This document shows, one piece after another, positions 17,510-26,211 of a stretch of 64,000 nt of DNA (its first letter is position 1; every line of letters begins with the position of its first letter). This DNA is from Synechocystis sp. LKSZ1 (GTDB lineage Bacteria; Cyanobacteriota; Cyanobacteriia; Cyanobacteriales; Microcystaceae). A program made the translations under genes and the position numbers. The notes beneath the pieces are model-generated. The model was not told where the DNA came from, did not search any database, and saw only the letters and a list, made by a program, of their open reading frames with translations. The stretch lies in NCBI RefSeq assembly GCF_040436315.1, contig NZ_AP031572.1, positions 496,001 to 560,000 on the forward strand. The letters run 5' to 3'.

Positions 17510-19687
17510 TTAGGCTAGTGTTGGCTGGAAGATGGCCTCAAAATTAAGGGGAAGAGGTTTTGCAATTTCATAACCTTGGGCATAATCCAAGCCCATGGCT
17601 ATCAGTTTCTCTAAAATCACGCCATTCTCAACAAACTCAGCAATCGTTTCGAGATTCATAACGCGGCCAATACGATGAAAGCTTTCCACAATAGTATGGT
17701 CTACTTTACTATGGACAATATTCTTAACGAAACTGCCATCAATCTTTAAATAATCCACAGGAAAATGTTTGATATATTCAAAGGAGTTCATGCCATGACC
17801 AAAATCATCAATGGCAAAACAACATCCTAATTCTTTGAGTTCCTTAATAAATTCAATGGCTTGTTCAAAATTTGCAATCGCTGTACTCTCTGTTAACTCA
17901 AAGCAAATCTGCTGCGGGGGGATTTGGGTCTGCAAAATTTGTTCTTTTAAAAATCCAAGAAAATTTTCATTGTTAATACTGGCTCCTGAAATATTAAGGG
18001 CATATAAATCAGGTAACATATTTCCTGGTTGATGAAACTGCTGGTAGTAATCATTATATTGCTGGAAAAAGTGACTAATCACCCAACGGTCGATAGCTGG
18101 CATCAAATCATAGCGCTCTGCGGCCGGCATAAAAATTCCCGGCGAAATCACCTTTCCCTCCTCATTGATTAAACGCAATAAAATCTCGTTGTAAACTGGT
18201 TTGTTATTATCTCCAATGGGGACTACTTTTTGATAATAAAGGCAAAAATTGCTTTCCTCCAGAGCCTGATGAATCTTAAGTACCCATCGTCTTTCTTGAC
18301 GTTGACGAAACAATTCATCGTCATTTTCTTGATATACATGAATGCAATTACGTCCTCGTCCCTTAGCCGCATAACAAGCAGCATCGGCAATACTGAGTAG
18401 TGTATCTTTATTTCTTGTTCTGTCATCAATCCCAACGACCCCAATACTCACACTAATACTAAAAATTTTATCGTCCCAAGCAAAATGTAACTGTTCGATC
18501 GCATCCCGAGTTTTTTCTGCAACTTCTTGAGCTTTTTTTAGGGAGCAATGACGTAATAAAAATGCAAATTCATCCCCTCCTAATCGGGCTAAGGTGTCAT
18601 TTTCTCGAATACAGTGTTGAAGCGTCTTAGACACCTGGCGCAATAATTGATCACCGGCTGCATGACCACAGGTATCATTCACAATTTTAAATTGATCTAA
18701 GTCTAAATAACATAAAACATGATGATACTCTTGCCAATCCTCTGCCGCTAACAACGTCTCTAAGGCCTGTTCAAAACCATGACGATTGACTAAGCCGGTG
18801 AGAGCATCATGACTCGCCTGCCAAGATAATTGACGAGTAAAATTGCGAGAAGCAGTCACATCTCGAAAGATAATTACAGCACCTAGAATATTGCCCTGGT
18901 CATCTCGGATTGGTGCGGCCGAATCATCAATGGCAAACTCGGCGCCATCACGGGATATTAAAGTGGTATCGCGGGCAAGGTTAATAACCCGAATTTCGTC
19001 GAGGGCCTGGGTAATAGGGTTAATAACCGGGTCTTTAGTCAACTCATTGACAATTTTAAACACCTCAAATAGATGAACTCCCTTGGCCTCTTCCCCATTC
19101 CATCCCGTTAAATATTCAGCAACGGAATTAACGTAGGTAATATAGCCTTCCGCATTGGTCGTAATTACGCCATCCCCAATGGATTTAAGTGTCACCTGAG
19201 CCAGTTCCTTTTCAAAAAAGAGAATCGCTTTAGTCCGCTTATGCTCTTCGATTTCCTCGATGAGTTGGGTATTGATGGTTTGCAGGTGGTTTTGGAGTCG
19301 CTGGAGTGATAACTGGGTATTGATTCGAGCTAGCAATTCTTCTATTTGAAAGGGCTTAGTAACGTAATCTGCTCCTCCCACTTTAAACCCTTGAACTTTA
19401 TCAAAGGTACTGGTTAAGGCACTTAGAAAAATGATAGGAATATGGGTCGTTTGAGGATCTGCTTTTAGTTGTTGGCAAATGTCATAACCACTATAGTCGG
19501 GTAACTTGATATCTAGCAAAATTAAGTCTGTGGGGGCTACGGAGGCCCCTCTTAGGGCGGCAGTTCCTGTGGTACAAGCACGCACCTTATACCCTTCTTC
19601 CCGTAAGATATCCCGCAGAAATCGTAGATTACTGGGGTCATCATCAACGACTAAAATACTCTTGAAGCTAGGAAGCGTCATTGCCAT
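17510..19687 (-). CDS. Response regulator REC-PAS-GGDEF-EAL (cyclic-di-GMP turnover)
   Basis: 725 residues. The receiver domain has acceptor D59 (LLDIKLP), followed by a coiled linker and a PAS module (about 165-280). The GGDEF domain is intact (GGDEF at 370-374, I-site RxxD just before it). The EAL-type domain carries EIL in place of EAL (NEILLRL), ELTES, DDFGHGMNSF and KIDGSFV, so the metal ligands largely persist and phosphodiesterase activity is plausible. It could therefore both make and break cyclic-di-GMP under phosphorelay control. It lies 113 bases upstream of kaiC on the same strand, and the REC domain could accept phosphate from the kai-operon kinase; that link is inference. Confidence 0.92.
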   Translation of the reverse strand: MAMTLPSFKSILVVDDDPSNLRFLRDILREEGYKVRACTTGTAALRGASVAPTDLILLDIKLPDYSGYDICQQLKADPQTTHIPIIFLSALTSTFDKVQGFKVGGADYVTKPFQIEELLARINTQLSLQRLQNHLQTINTQLIEEIEEHKRTKAILFFEKELAQVTLKSIGDGVITTNAEGYITYVNSVAEYLTGWNGEEAKGVHLFEVFKIVNELTKDPVINPITQALDEIRVINLARDTTLISRDGAEFAIDDSAAPIRDDQGNILGAVIIFRDVTASRNFTRQLSWQASHDALTGLVNRHGFEQALETLLAAEDWQEYHHVLCYLDLDQFKIVNDTCGHAAGDQLLRQVSKTLQHCIRENDTLARLGGDEFAFLLRHCSLKKAQEVAEKTRDAIEQLHFAWDDKIFSISVSIGVVGIDDRTRNKDTLLSIADAACYAAKGRGRNCIHVYQENDDELFRQRQERRWVLKIHQALEESNFCLYYQKVVPIGDNNKPVYNEILLRLINEEGKVISPGIFMPAAERYDLMPAIDRWVISHFFQQYNDYYQQFHQPGNMLPDLYALNISGASINNENFLGFLKEQILQTQIPPQQICFELTESTAIANFEQAIEFIKELKELGCCFAIDDFGHGMNSFEYIKHFPVDYLKIDGSFVKNIVHSKVDHTIVESFHRIGRVMNLETIAEFVENGVILEKLIAMGLDYAQGYEIAKPLPLNFEAIFQPTLA

Positions 19688-19769
19688 GTTTCTAAATTTT
19701 TATGAAATTACCTAGAGCTTCTTCCTTTGATCCTAGCACTAACATCAGGATAGATTTGTCTCCTCAACT

Positions 19770-20573
19770 ATGCACCAACAACACCGTGGTCTGAGTCCCG
19801 CCACCCTTCAATCCTTGCTCGAAGCCGTGGCCCAGGGCCAGACTTCAGTTCCCCAGGCTCTCGACCACCTCAAACATCTCCACTTCCAACCCGTGGAGGA
19901 TTTTGCCAAAATAGACCACCATCGCCAACTCCGTACCGGCTTTCCCGAAGTCATTTGGGGGCCAGGTAAAACACCGGAGCAAATTGTGCAGATCATCCAG
20001 GCCATGGCCCCGAACCATGCCACTGTTATAGCCACGCGCATTGAACCCGCCGTAGCCGAGGCCCTTACCTTGGCTATTCCCCACTTGAGTTACTATCCCA
20101 CCGCCCGCATTTGTGCGTTGATTCAACAGGAATTAACGATCCAGGCCCCTGGAACTATTGGTATTTTGACGGCCGGAACAGCGGATCTGCCCGTAGCGGA
20201 GGAAGCGGCCATTACGGCAATTTTGTCTGGCTTTCAGGTTCAGCGCCTGTGGGATGTGGGAGTAGCCGGGATTCATCGTCTCTTGAGCCATCGGGAACTG
20301 ATTCAAACTATGGATGTGTTAGTGGTAGTGGCGGGGATGGAGGGGGCCTTGCCCAGTGTTGTGGCAGGCCTGGTGGATTGCCCGGTGATCGGCGTACCGA
20401 CCAGTATTGGTTATGGAACTAGTTTTGGCGGGGTGGCCCCCCTACTGACCATGCTCAACTCCTGTGCCGTGGGGATTGGCGTTGTTAATATAGATAATGG
20501 GTTTGGGGCGGCTATGCTGGCGGGCCAGATTTTGCGGACGGCCCAGCGCCTTGCCAGAAACGGAAAGGGATAG
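19770..20573 (+). CDS. larB: LarB / circadian phase modifier CpmA family protein
   Basis: 267 residues. The family signatures are visible: FPEVIWGPGKTPEQI, then the AIR-carboxylase-like half with GTADLPVAEEAA, VVAGMEGALPSVVAGL and PTSIGYGTSFGG. LarB carboxylates and hydrolyses nicotinate adenine dinucleotide in the first step of the nickel-pincer cofactor pathway. In Synechococcus elongatus the homologue is CpmA, whose loss shifts the phase of clock-controlled genes. The gene is divergent from the REC-PAS-GGDEF-EAL gene with an 82-base shared promoter region, so it sits beside the kai block. No larA, larC or larE is in the window. Confidence 0.9.
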   Translation: MHQQHRGLSPATLQSLLEAVAQGQTSVPQALDHLKHLHFQPVEDFAKIDHHRQLRTGFPEVIWGPGKTPEQIVQIIQAMAPNHATVIATRIEPAVAEALTLAIPHLSYYPTARICALIQQELTIQAPGTIGILTAGTADLPVAEEAAITAILSGFQVQRLWDVGVAGIHRLLSHRELIQTMDVLVVVAGMEGALPSVVAGLVDCPVIGVPTSIGYGTSFGGVAPLLTMLNSCAVGIGVVNIDNGFGAAMLAGQILRTAQRLARNGKG

Positions 20574-20614
20574 CCTATGATGGAGGGCAAGATATTTTGC
20601 TCCTTGCCGTTGCC

Positions 20615-22462
20615 ATGAAACGCCTCCTCTTGGTTTTACTCTTTTTTATTGGCCTGGGCTGGGCCCTGTCCCATTTTGTCAATAGCTACGGGTTGGCCCA
20701 TCGGGGCCAGTACGACTCCGTGATTGTCAACTTCAAAAACAATCTACCGACGGAGGTGCTGAGTAGCCAAATGCAGGCCATCTCAACAACGGTTAAACAT
20801 AACCCTGATTTCAACAGTATTTTCTCCGTCCGGGAACACCTCTACACCGTTAAAGGGAACGCCCAAACCCTCCAGCAACTGCAAACCTCCTCCCTGAAAA
20901 AATTGGCGGATTACATTGAGCCCAACTATCTCTACCAGGCCCTGGAGGTGCCCAACGATCCAGACTACAGCAAGCAATGGAACCTGCGGACGATCGGCAT
21001 GGAGCAGGCCTGGGAAAAAAGTAAAGGGGAAGGCATTACCGTTGCCGTCATTGATACTGGGGTGAGTCGGGTTCCCGACCTGCGGGATACGGAATTTGTC
21101 GAGGGCTATAACTTTGTGGAAGATAGTACCGATACCAGTGATGACAATGGCCACGGTACCCATGTGGCAGGAACCATTGCCCAGGCTACTAACAATCGTT
21201 ACGGTGTAGCGGGGATTGCCTACAAGGCCAAGATCATGCCTCTCAAAGTCCTCTCGGCCAGTGGGGGGGGAACCGTGGCCGATATCGCCGAGGCCATTCA
21301 GTACGCCGCTGATAAAGGGGCCACGGTGATTAACCTCAGTTTGGGGGGCGGGGGCGAAAGCAAAACCCTGCGGGATGCCATCGACTACGCCTACAACAAA
21401 GGGGTGACGATTATTGCGGCGGCGGGAAATGAAAATAAAAATGCGGCCTCCTATCCGGCCCGTTATCCCAAGGTGATCAGTGTGGCGGCCCTGGATGCGA
21501 CGGGTAATCGTGCCAACTATTCCAACTACGGTGCGGGGGTGGATATTTCCGCGCCAGGGGGGAGTGACCAGGGCAAAGACGGCAAGATTCTACAAGAAAC
21601 CATTGATCCCAGTACCCAACAACCTGTTCTGGTGGGCTTCCAGGGTACCAGTATGGCCGCGCCCCATGTGGCGGGAACGGCAGCCCTGATTCAATCGATC
21701 CAGCTTGCCCAGGCTCGTCAGGGCCTTAAAGCCACCCAGGCGGAAAAAGTGACCGTAGCGGCCGTGGCCCCCCCGGCAGAAGTTCTCGGTATCCTCAAGG
21801 CCTCGGCCCGCAAGATTGCCGACGATAGTCAAAATTATTATGGCGCGGGCCATCTCAGTGCTAGTGAAGCTGTTAACCTGGCCCTGAAGGGACAGATTTC
21901 CCTGCGGGATTTCTTCCGCTGGCTACGGGATAATGGCTACCTCAATCCCATCTTCTGGTTTGATGGCGGTGCGGTGGCCCTGTTGCCTAAACTTTTGATG
22001 GTGCTGGGTTCCTATGCCCTGGCGGTGTTGTTGCGCTTTTATCTGCCCCTGCAATGGACGGCGTCCCTCAACTGGGGGCTACTTCTGGGGAGTTCCGGCC
22101 TCTTCTTTCTGAAAGGTTTCTACATTTTTGACCTGCCCCAATGGCCCTTCCGTCTGTTGGGTAGTTCGGTGCCGGAGTTGGGTAATGCCCTGAATGGCAG
22201 TGCCTTACTGAATCCTTTTTTTGCTAGTATTCTCATCCCTCTGGGCTTGATGCTGCTCCTGCTGGGGAATCCAAGTGGCAAGAACTTTGCGGTGGGGATG
22301 AGCCTGGGTATCGCAGCCTGCTTGGGGGTGACGGCAATTTTCCATCCGGCCCTGTGGCTGATGGGGAGTGGCACCACGGCTCAAATTTTTCTGGGGCTGA
22401 ATGCGCTACTCTGCCTGGGTCTGGCCGCGCTTGCCTCTAAAGGGGAAGGACGATTCGCCTAA
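20615..22462 (+). CDS. Subtilisin-family serine protease with C-terminal membrane domain
   Basis: The ATG at 20615 gives a clean signal sequence (KRLLLVLLFFIGLGWAL); the frame is open six codons further upstream. An inhibitor/propeptide-like region (about 35-110) precedes the S8 catalytic domain with D147 (VIDTGVS), H180 (NGHGTHVAGT) and S346 (QGTSMAAPHVAG). After the protease, from about residue 440, five or so hydrophobic helices form a membrane domain, unusual for subtilases. The catalytic domain should be outside the cytoplasmic membrane or in the lumen, tethered through the C-terminal helices. The stop overlaps the start of the next small gene by one base (TAATG). Confidence 0.9.
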   Translation: MKRLLLVLLFFIGLGWALSHFVNSYGLAHRGQYDSVIVNFKNNLPTEVLSSQMQAISTTVKHNPDFNSIFSVREHLYTVKGNAQTLQQLQTSSLKKLADYIEPNYLYQALEVPNDPDYSKQWNLRTIGMEQAWEKSKGEGITVAVIDTGVSRVPDLRDTEFVEGYNFVEDSTDTSDDNGHGTHVAGTIAQATNNRYGVAGIAYKAKIMPLKVLSASGGGTVADIAEAIQYAADKGATVINLSLGGGGESKTLRDAIDYAYNKGVTIIAAAGNENKNAASYPARYPKVISVAALDATGNRANYSNYGAGVDISAPGGSDQGKDGKILQETIDPSTQQPVLVGFQGTSMAAPHVAGTAALIQSIQLAQARQGLKATQAEKVTVAAVAPPAEVLGILKASARKIADDSQNYYGAGHLSASEAVNLALKGQISLRDFFRWLRDNGYLNPIFWFDGGAVALLPKLLMVLGSYALAVLLRFYLPLQWTASLNWGLLLGSSGLFFLKGFYIFDLPQWPFRLLGSSVPELGNALNGSALLNPFFASILIPLGLMLLLLGNPSGKNFAVGMSLGIAACLGVTAIFHPALWLMGSGTTAQIFLGLNALLCLGLAALASKGEGRFA

Positions 22463-22692
22463 TGGTTTACCTCACCGGCAAAATTGAGAAAAAGGGCTTT
22501 GGCTTTGGGGTCTGGGCCTTGATTACCGAAGATGGCAGTGTTTACGAACTCCTTGACCCCCCGGCCCCGCTCTGTCAGGCCCAAAGCGGTGTGACCATTG
22601 AGGGGGAAATTCAGGAAGAAGTCATGACCTTGGCGATGATTGGCCCTGTCCTTAAGGTGGTTAGCTTTGAAGTGGGCATTCTTGATTCCTGA
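22462..22692 (+). CDS. Small conserved-looking protein coupled to the subtilase
   Basis: 76 residues, no family recognised. The pattern (VYLTGKIEKKGFGFGVWALITEDG, then GVTIEGEIQEE) suggests a small beta-barrel of OB-fold character. Its ATG uses the last base of the subtilase stop codon, so the two are translated together. It is soluble and has no signal peptide, so a direct role with the exported protease is not evident. Confidence 0.75.
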   Translation: MVYLTGKIEKKGFGFGVWALITEDGSVYELLDPPAPLCQAQSGVTIEGEIQEEVMTLAMIGPVLKVVSFEVGILDS

Positions 22693-22730
22693 TTCTGAGC
22701 TTCCTAGGGCCTTCTCAATCCGCATTTAGC

Positions 22731-23819
22731 ATGGCGACATTACAGCTTCTCAATCTAGAAAAACAGTTCGATCACGGTATCCGCCCCGTGCAGGGGATTA
22801 ACTTAACGGTGGCAGACCAGGATTTTCTCACCCTGCTAGGGCCATCGGGATGCGGAAAATCAACCCTCTTGCGCTTAATTGCCGGCCTGGAAACCCCCAG
22901 CCAAGGGGAGATCTGGCTCGGTGATCGTTGCTTGAACGATATCCCCCCCGGTGAGCGCAATATTGCTATGGTCTTCCAGAGCTACGCCCTCTATCCCCAC
23001 CTCACCATCTTTGATAACATCGCCAGTCCCCTCAAACTCCGTCGGTTAAATCCTGACGAGATTCAGGCAAGGGTAGAGGCCACGGCGGAACGCCTTTCCC
23101 TAAGGCCCTTGCTCAAACGCAAACCGGCCCAACTCTCGGGGGGTCAGCGTCAACGGGTGGCCCTGGCCCGGGCCCTGGTTCGTCAGCCGGATATTTTTCT
23201 CTTGGATGAACCCCTGAGTAATCTGGATGCCCTGCTCCGGGAGCAAGTACGGGCCGAGCTCAAACAGTTGTTTCAGACCCAACAACAGCCCGTCATCTAC
23301 GTCACCCACGACCAAAGCGAGGCCATGAGTCTTTCGAGTCAAATTGCGGTGCTCTACGAGGGCCAGATTCAACAGTTGGATAGTCCCCGTCGGATTTATC
23401 AATATCCCGCCAATCAATTTGTTGCTGGTTTTGTCGGCAGTCCCCAGATGAATCTGTTGGCCCTGCCCTGCTATCAAGGCCAGGCCCAGTTGGGGAGTCT
23501 ACGCCTCCCCTTGCCGCCCTCGGCCCGCCAGCAGCCCCAAATCATGTTTGGTCTGCGCCCGGAGGATATCCACTTGGCGCGGGAGACAGACCCCTGGACA
23601 GTTCAAGGTCGGGTTGACCTGATCGAACCTCTGGGCCGGGAACGCCTGGTGACGGTGCGCTTAGACCAAAGTCCTTTGGCCCTGCGGGTTCTGCTACCGG
23701 CCGACCAGGCCCTGGAATCTTCTGGGATTAGCTTGAGTTGGTCGGCCACTACTATCCATTGGTTCCACTTCAACGGTGATCCCCACCAACCCCTGGGGGA
23801 ACGTTACCGTTACCCATAA
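22731..23819 (+). CDS. ABC transporter ATPase, MalK/UgpC type
   Basis: 362 residues. The ATPase domain (1-235) has Walker [10 protein letters not shown], the Q-loop VFQSYALYPHL, signature LSGGQRQRVALARAL, Walker B FLLDEP and H-loop THDQ. The C-terminal 120 residues form the regulatory OB domain of sugar importers (GLRPEDIHL). Such ATPases energise uptake of oligosaccharides, glycerol-3-phosphate or, in cyanobacteria, compatible solutes such as glucosylglycerol (GgtA). No permease or binding protein is adjacent, which is common in cyanobacteria where one ATPase serves scattered partners. It converges on ffh with a three-base gap. Confidence 0.9.
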   Translation: MATLQLLNLEKQFDHGIRPVQGINLTVADQDFLTLLGPSGCGKSTLLRLIAGLETPSQGEIWLGDRCLNDIPPGERNIAMVFQSYALYPHLTIFDNIASPLKLRRLNPDEIQARVEATAERLSLRPLLKRKPAQLSGGQRQRVALARALVRQPDIFLLDEPLSNLDALLREQVRAELKQLFQTQQQPVIYVTHDQSEAMSLSSQIAVLYEGQIQQLDSPRRIYQYPANQFVAGFVGSPQMNLLALPCYQGQAQLGSLRLPLPPSARQQPQIMFGLRPEDIHLARETDPWTVQGRVDLIEPLGRERLVTVRLDQSPLALRVLLPADQALESSGISLSWSATTIHWFHFNGDPHQPLGERYRYP

Positions 23820-23822
23820 GGC

Positions 23823-25274
23823 CTAAAGCGTACCGAAGCCTTTCTTTTTTTTCTTGGCTTTTTTGCCGGCACCACCGGGGCCACTATAACCCCGAAAACC
23901 GGGGGGTGTGGGCCGGCCCATCCCCGGCATGCCCATTCCGGGTAAACCGCCCATACCTGGCATCCCCATCCCCGGCATTCCCTGACCCATCTGTTGCATC
24001 ATGGAACGCATACGGGTGAAATTAGTGACCAACTTCGATACATCACTCTCACTGTGGCCCGACCCTTTGGCAATGCGCCGCCGCCGACCAGGAGATTTCG
24101 CTAAGAGATCGGGGTTTTTCCGCTCCTCCACTGTCATGGAGTTGATCATGGCCTCCGTGCGTTTGAGTTCTTTTTCCCCTTTTTCGATGTCTAGATTGCT
24201 GAGTTTGTTCATGCCGGGGATCATTTTCAGCAGGCCCCCCAGCGATCCCATATTTTTCATCAGCCGCGTCTGCTTGAGGAAGTCGTCAAAGTCAAAGCGG
24301 GCCTCCATGATTTTGGCCTGCATGGCTTCTACGTCGCCGATGTCGATGGCCTCCTGGGCCTTTTCCACCAGGGTCAGCACATCTCCCATGTTCAGGATAC
24401 GGCTGGCCATACGGTCGGGATAGAAGGGTTGCAGGGCCTCCACCTTTTCCCCCACCCCGATAAATTTAATCGGCTGTCCCGAAATTTGACGCACCGAGAG
24501 GGCCGCCCCGCCCCGGGTATCGCCATCCAGCTTGGTCAGAATGGCCCCGGTAATGCCAATTTCCTCGTGGAAGGTATGGGTGAGGTTGGCCGCTTCTTGC
24601 CCGGTCATGGCATCCACCACCAGCAGGGTGTCATCGGGCTGAACCGCCGCCTTGATCTGGGCCAATTCCGCCATCATCTCTGGGTCAATCTGCAAACGAC
24701 CAGCGGTGTCAATGAGAACTGTGTCGAGGCCCAATTCCTTGGCCCTGGCCACCCCCTGTCGGGCAATATCCACGGGATTGGCCTCAGTTCCTAGCTCAAA
24801 GACCGGGACATCGATCTGCTCCCCCAGGGTTTTCAGTTGGTCGATGGCGGCGGGCCGGTAAACATCGGTGGCCACCATCAGTACTGTGCGTTTTTCCTTG
24901 CGTAGGTAGAGGGCCAGCTTGGCGGTGGCGGTGGTTTTTCCTGTCCCCTGCAGGCCCGCCATCAGGATGACGGTGGGGGGCTGTGAGGCCAGGGCCAGGG
25001 GAACATTGCTTTCCCCCATGAGTTGGACTAACTCGTCGTAAACAATCTTGATAAACTGTTGGCCGGGATTGACCCCCGTGATCACCTCCGCCCCCAAGGC
25101 CTTTGTCTCCACTTCTGCAATGAAGCCCTTGACCACCTGGAGATTGACATCGGCGGACAGCAGGGCCCGGCGGACATCCTGCAAAGCGGCCTGAATATTA
25201 CTAGCAGAAATCTTGTCCTGGCCCCGGAGTTTTTTCCAGGCATCATCAAGGCGTTCGGCGAGGGCATCAAACAT
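23823..25274 (-). CDS. ffh: Signal recognition particle protein Ffh (SRP54)
   Basis: 483 residues. The N-domain helices are followed by the GTPase with G1 GLQGTGKTTATAKLA, DTAGRLQ and TKLDGDTRGGAAL, then a methionine-rich M domain (MRSMMQQMGQGMPG) that binds signal peptides and 4.5S RNA. The C-terminus is a Gly/Met/Pro repeat ending in a poly-lysine patch and GFGTL. In the chloroplast lineage this protein also works on thylakoid proteins. The usual 4.5S RNA gene was not found in the window. Confidence 0.97.
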   Translation of the reverse strand: MFDALAERLDDAWKKLRGQDKISASNIQAALQDVRRALLSADVNLQVVKGFIAEVETKALGAEVITGVNPGQQFIKIVYDELVQLMGESNVPLALASQPPTVILMAGLQGTGKTTATAKLALYLRKEKRTVLMVATDVYRPAAIDQLKTLGEQIDVPVFELGTEANPVDIARQGVARAKELGLDTVLIDTAGRLQIDPEMMAELAQIKAAVQPDDTLLVVDAMTGQEAANLTHTFHEEIGITGAILTKLDGDTRGGAALSVRQISGQPIKFIGVGEKVEALQPFYPDRMASRILNMGDVLTLVEKAQEAIDIGDVEAMQAKIMEARFDFDDFLKQTRLMKNMGSLGGLLKMIPGMNKLSNLDIEKGEKELKRTEAMINSMTVEERKNPDLLAKSPGRRRRIAKGSGHSESDVSKLVTNFTRMRSMMQQMGQGMPGMGMPGMGGLPGMGMPGMGRPTPPGFRGYSGPGGAGKKAKKKKKGFGTL

Positions 25275-25469
25275 AGGCGGGGAGTATAGTCGTAAATATC
25301 AGATTTTCTTAACCATCCTAATTAGCATAGTCGTTCGGGAGAAGGGGTGACAAGAATTCCCCAGGCATTGCGACCAAACGAACCCGAGAAAGCGATATTC
25401 TTAAGGGTAGTATTTGTCCATAAAACTTCAGAATTCGTAATTTCGCTTAACTAAGGGGGGTTGAGGACT

Positions 25470-26201
25470 TTGGAAATCCACAAGGAAAAAATTTTAGTGG
25501 TTGACGATGAAGCTAGCATCCGTCGGATTTTAGAGACCCGATTGTCTATGATTGGGTACGATGTGGTCACTGCGGCTGACGGCGAGGAAGCCATTGACAT
25601 TTTCCATCAGGCAGAGCCGGATTTAGTGGTTTTAGATGTGATGATGCCGAAGCTGGACGGCTACGGCGTTTGTCAAGAACTCCGCAAAGAATCCGATATT
25701 CCCATCATTATGCTGACGGCCCTGGGCGATGTCGCCGACCGGATTACAGGACTGGAATTGGGGGCCGATGACTATGTGGTCAAACCCTTCTCCCCTAAAG
25801 AATTAGAGGCCCGGATTCGCTCGGTACTGCGACGGGTCGATAAAAATGGTATGCCCGGTATTCCCAGTTCCGGTGTCATTCAAATTGCCTCCATTCGCAT
25901 CGATACCAACAAGCGCCAGGTCTACAAAGGAGATGAACGCATCCGCCTCACGGGCATGGAGTTTAGTCTGCTGGAACTGCTGGTAAGTCGCTCCGGCGAG
26001 GCCTTTTCCCGCTCCGAAATTTTGCAAGAGGTCTGGGGCTATACCCCCGAACGCCATGTGGATACGCGGGTGGTGGATGTGCATATTTCCCGGCTCCGGG
26101 CCAAACTAGAGGACGACCCCAGTAATCCCGAGTTAATTCTCACGGCCCGAGGAACGGGCTACCTCTTCCAACGCATCCTAGAGCCTGGGGAAGAACCCTA
26201 A
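25470..26201 (+). CDS. rpaB: OmpR-family response regulator RpaB (Ycf27)
   Basis: About 243 residues. The receiver domain has VVDDEASIRRILETRLSMIGY and acceptor LDVMMPKLDGYG. The winged-helix domain has LTGMEFSLLELLV, SRSEILQEVWGY and VVDVHISRLRAKLED. This pattern is that of RpaB, the essential cyanobacterial regulator of photosystem and high-light genes, phosphorylated by NblS (Hik33). No ATG fits: two TTG codons at 25461 and 25470 are possible. The second gives the family-typical LEIHKEK start and leaves the G-rich AAGGGGGG (about 25453-25460) at normal distance. The use of a rare start codon for an essential regulator is notable. Confidence 0.93.
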   Translation: MEIHKEKILVVDDEASIRRILETRLSMIGYDVVTAADGEEAIDIFHQAEPDLVVLDVMMPKLDGYGVCQELRKESDIPIIMLTALGDVADRITGLELGADDYVVKPFSPKELEARIRSVLRRVDKNGMPGIPSSGVIQIASIRIDTNKRQVYKGDERIRLTGMEFSLLELLVSRSGEAFSRSEILQEVWGYTPERHVDTRVVDVHISRLRAKLEDDPSNPELILTARGTGYLFQRILEPGEEP

Positions 26202-26211
26202 CCCCTCTACC

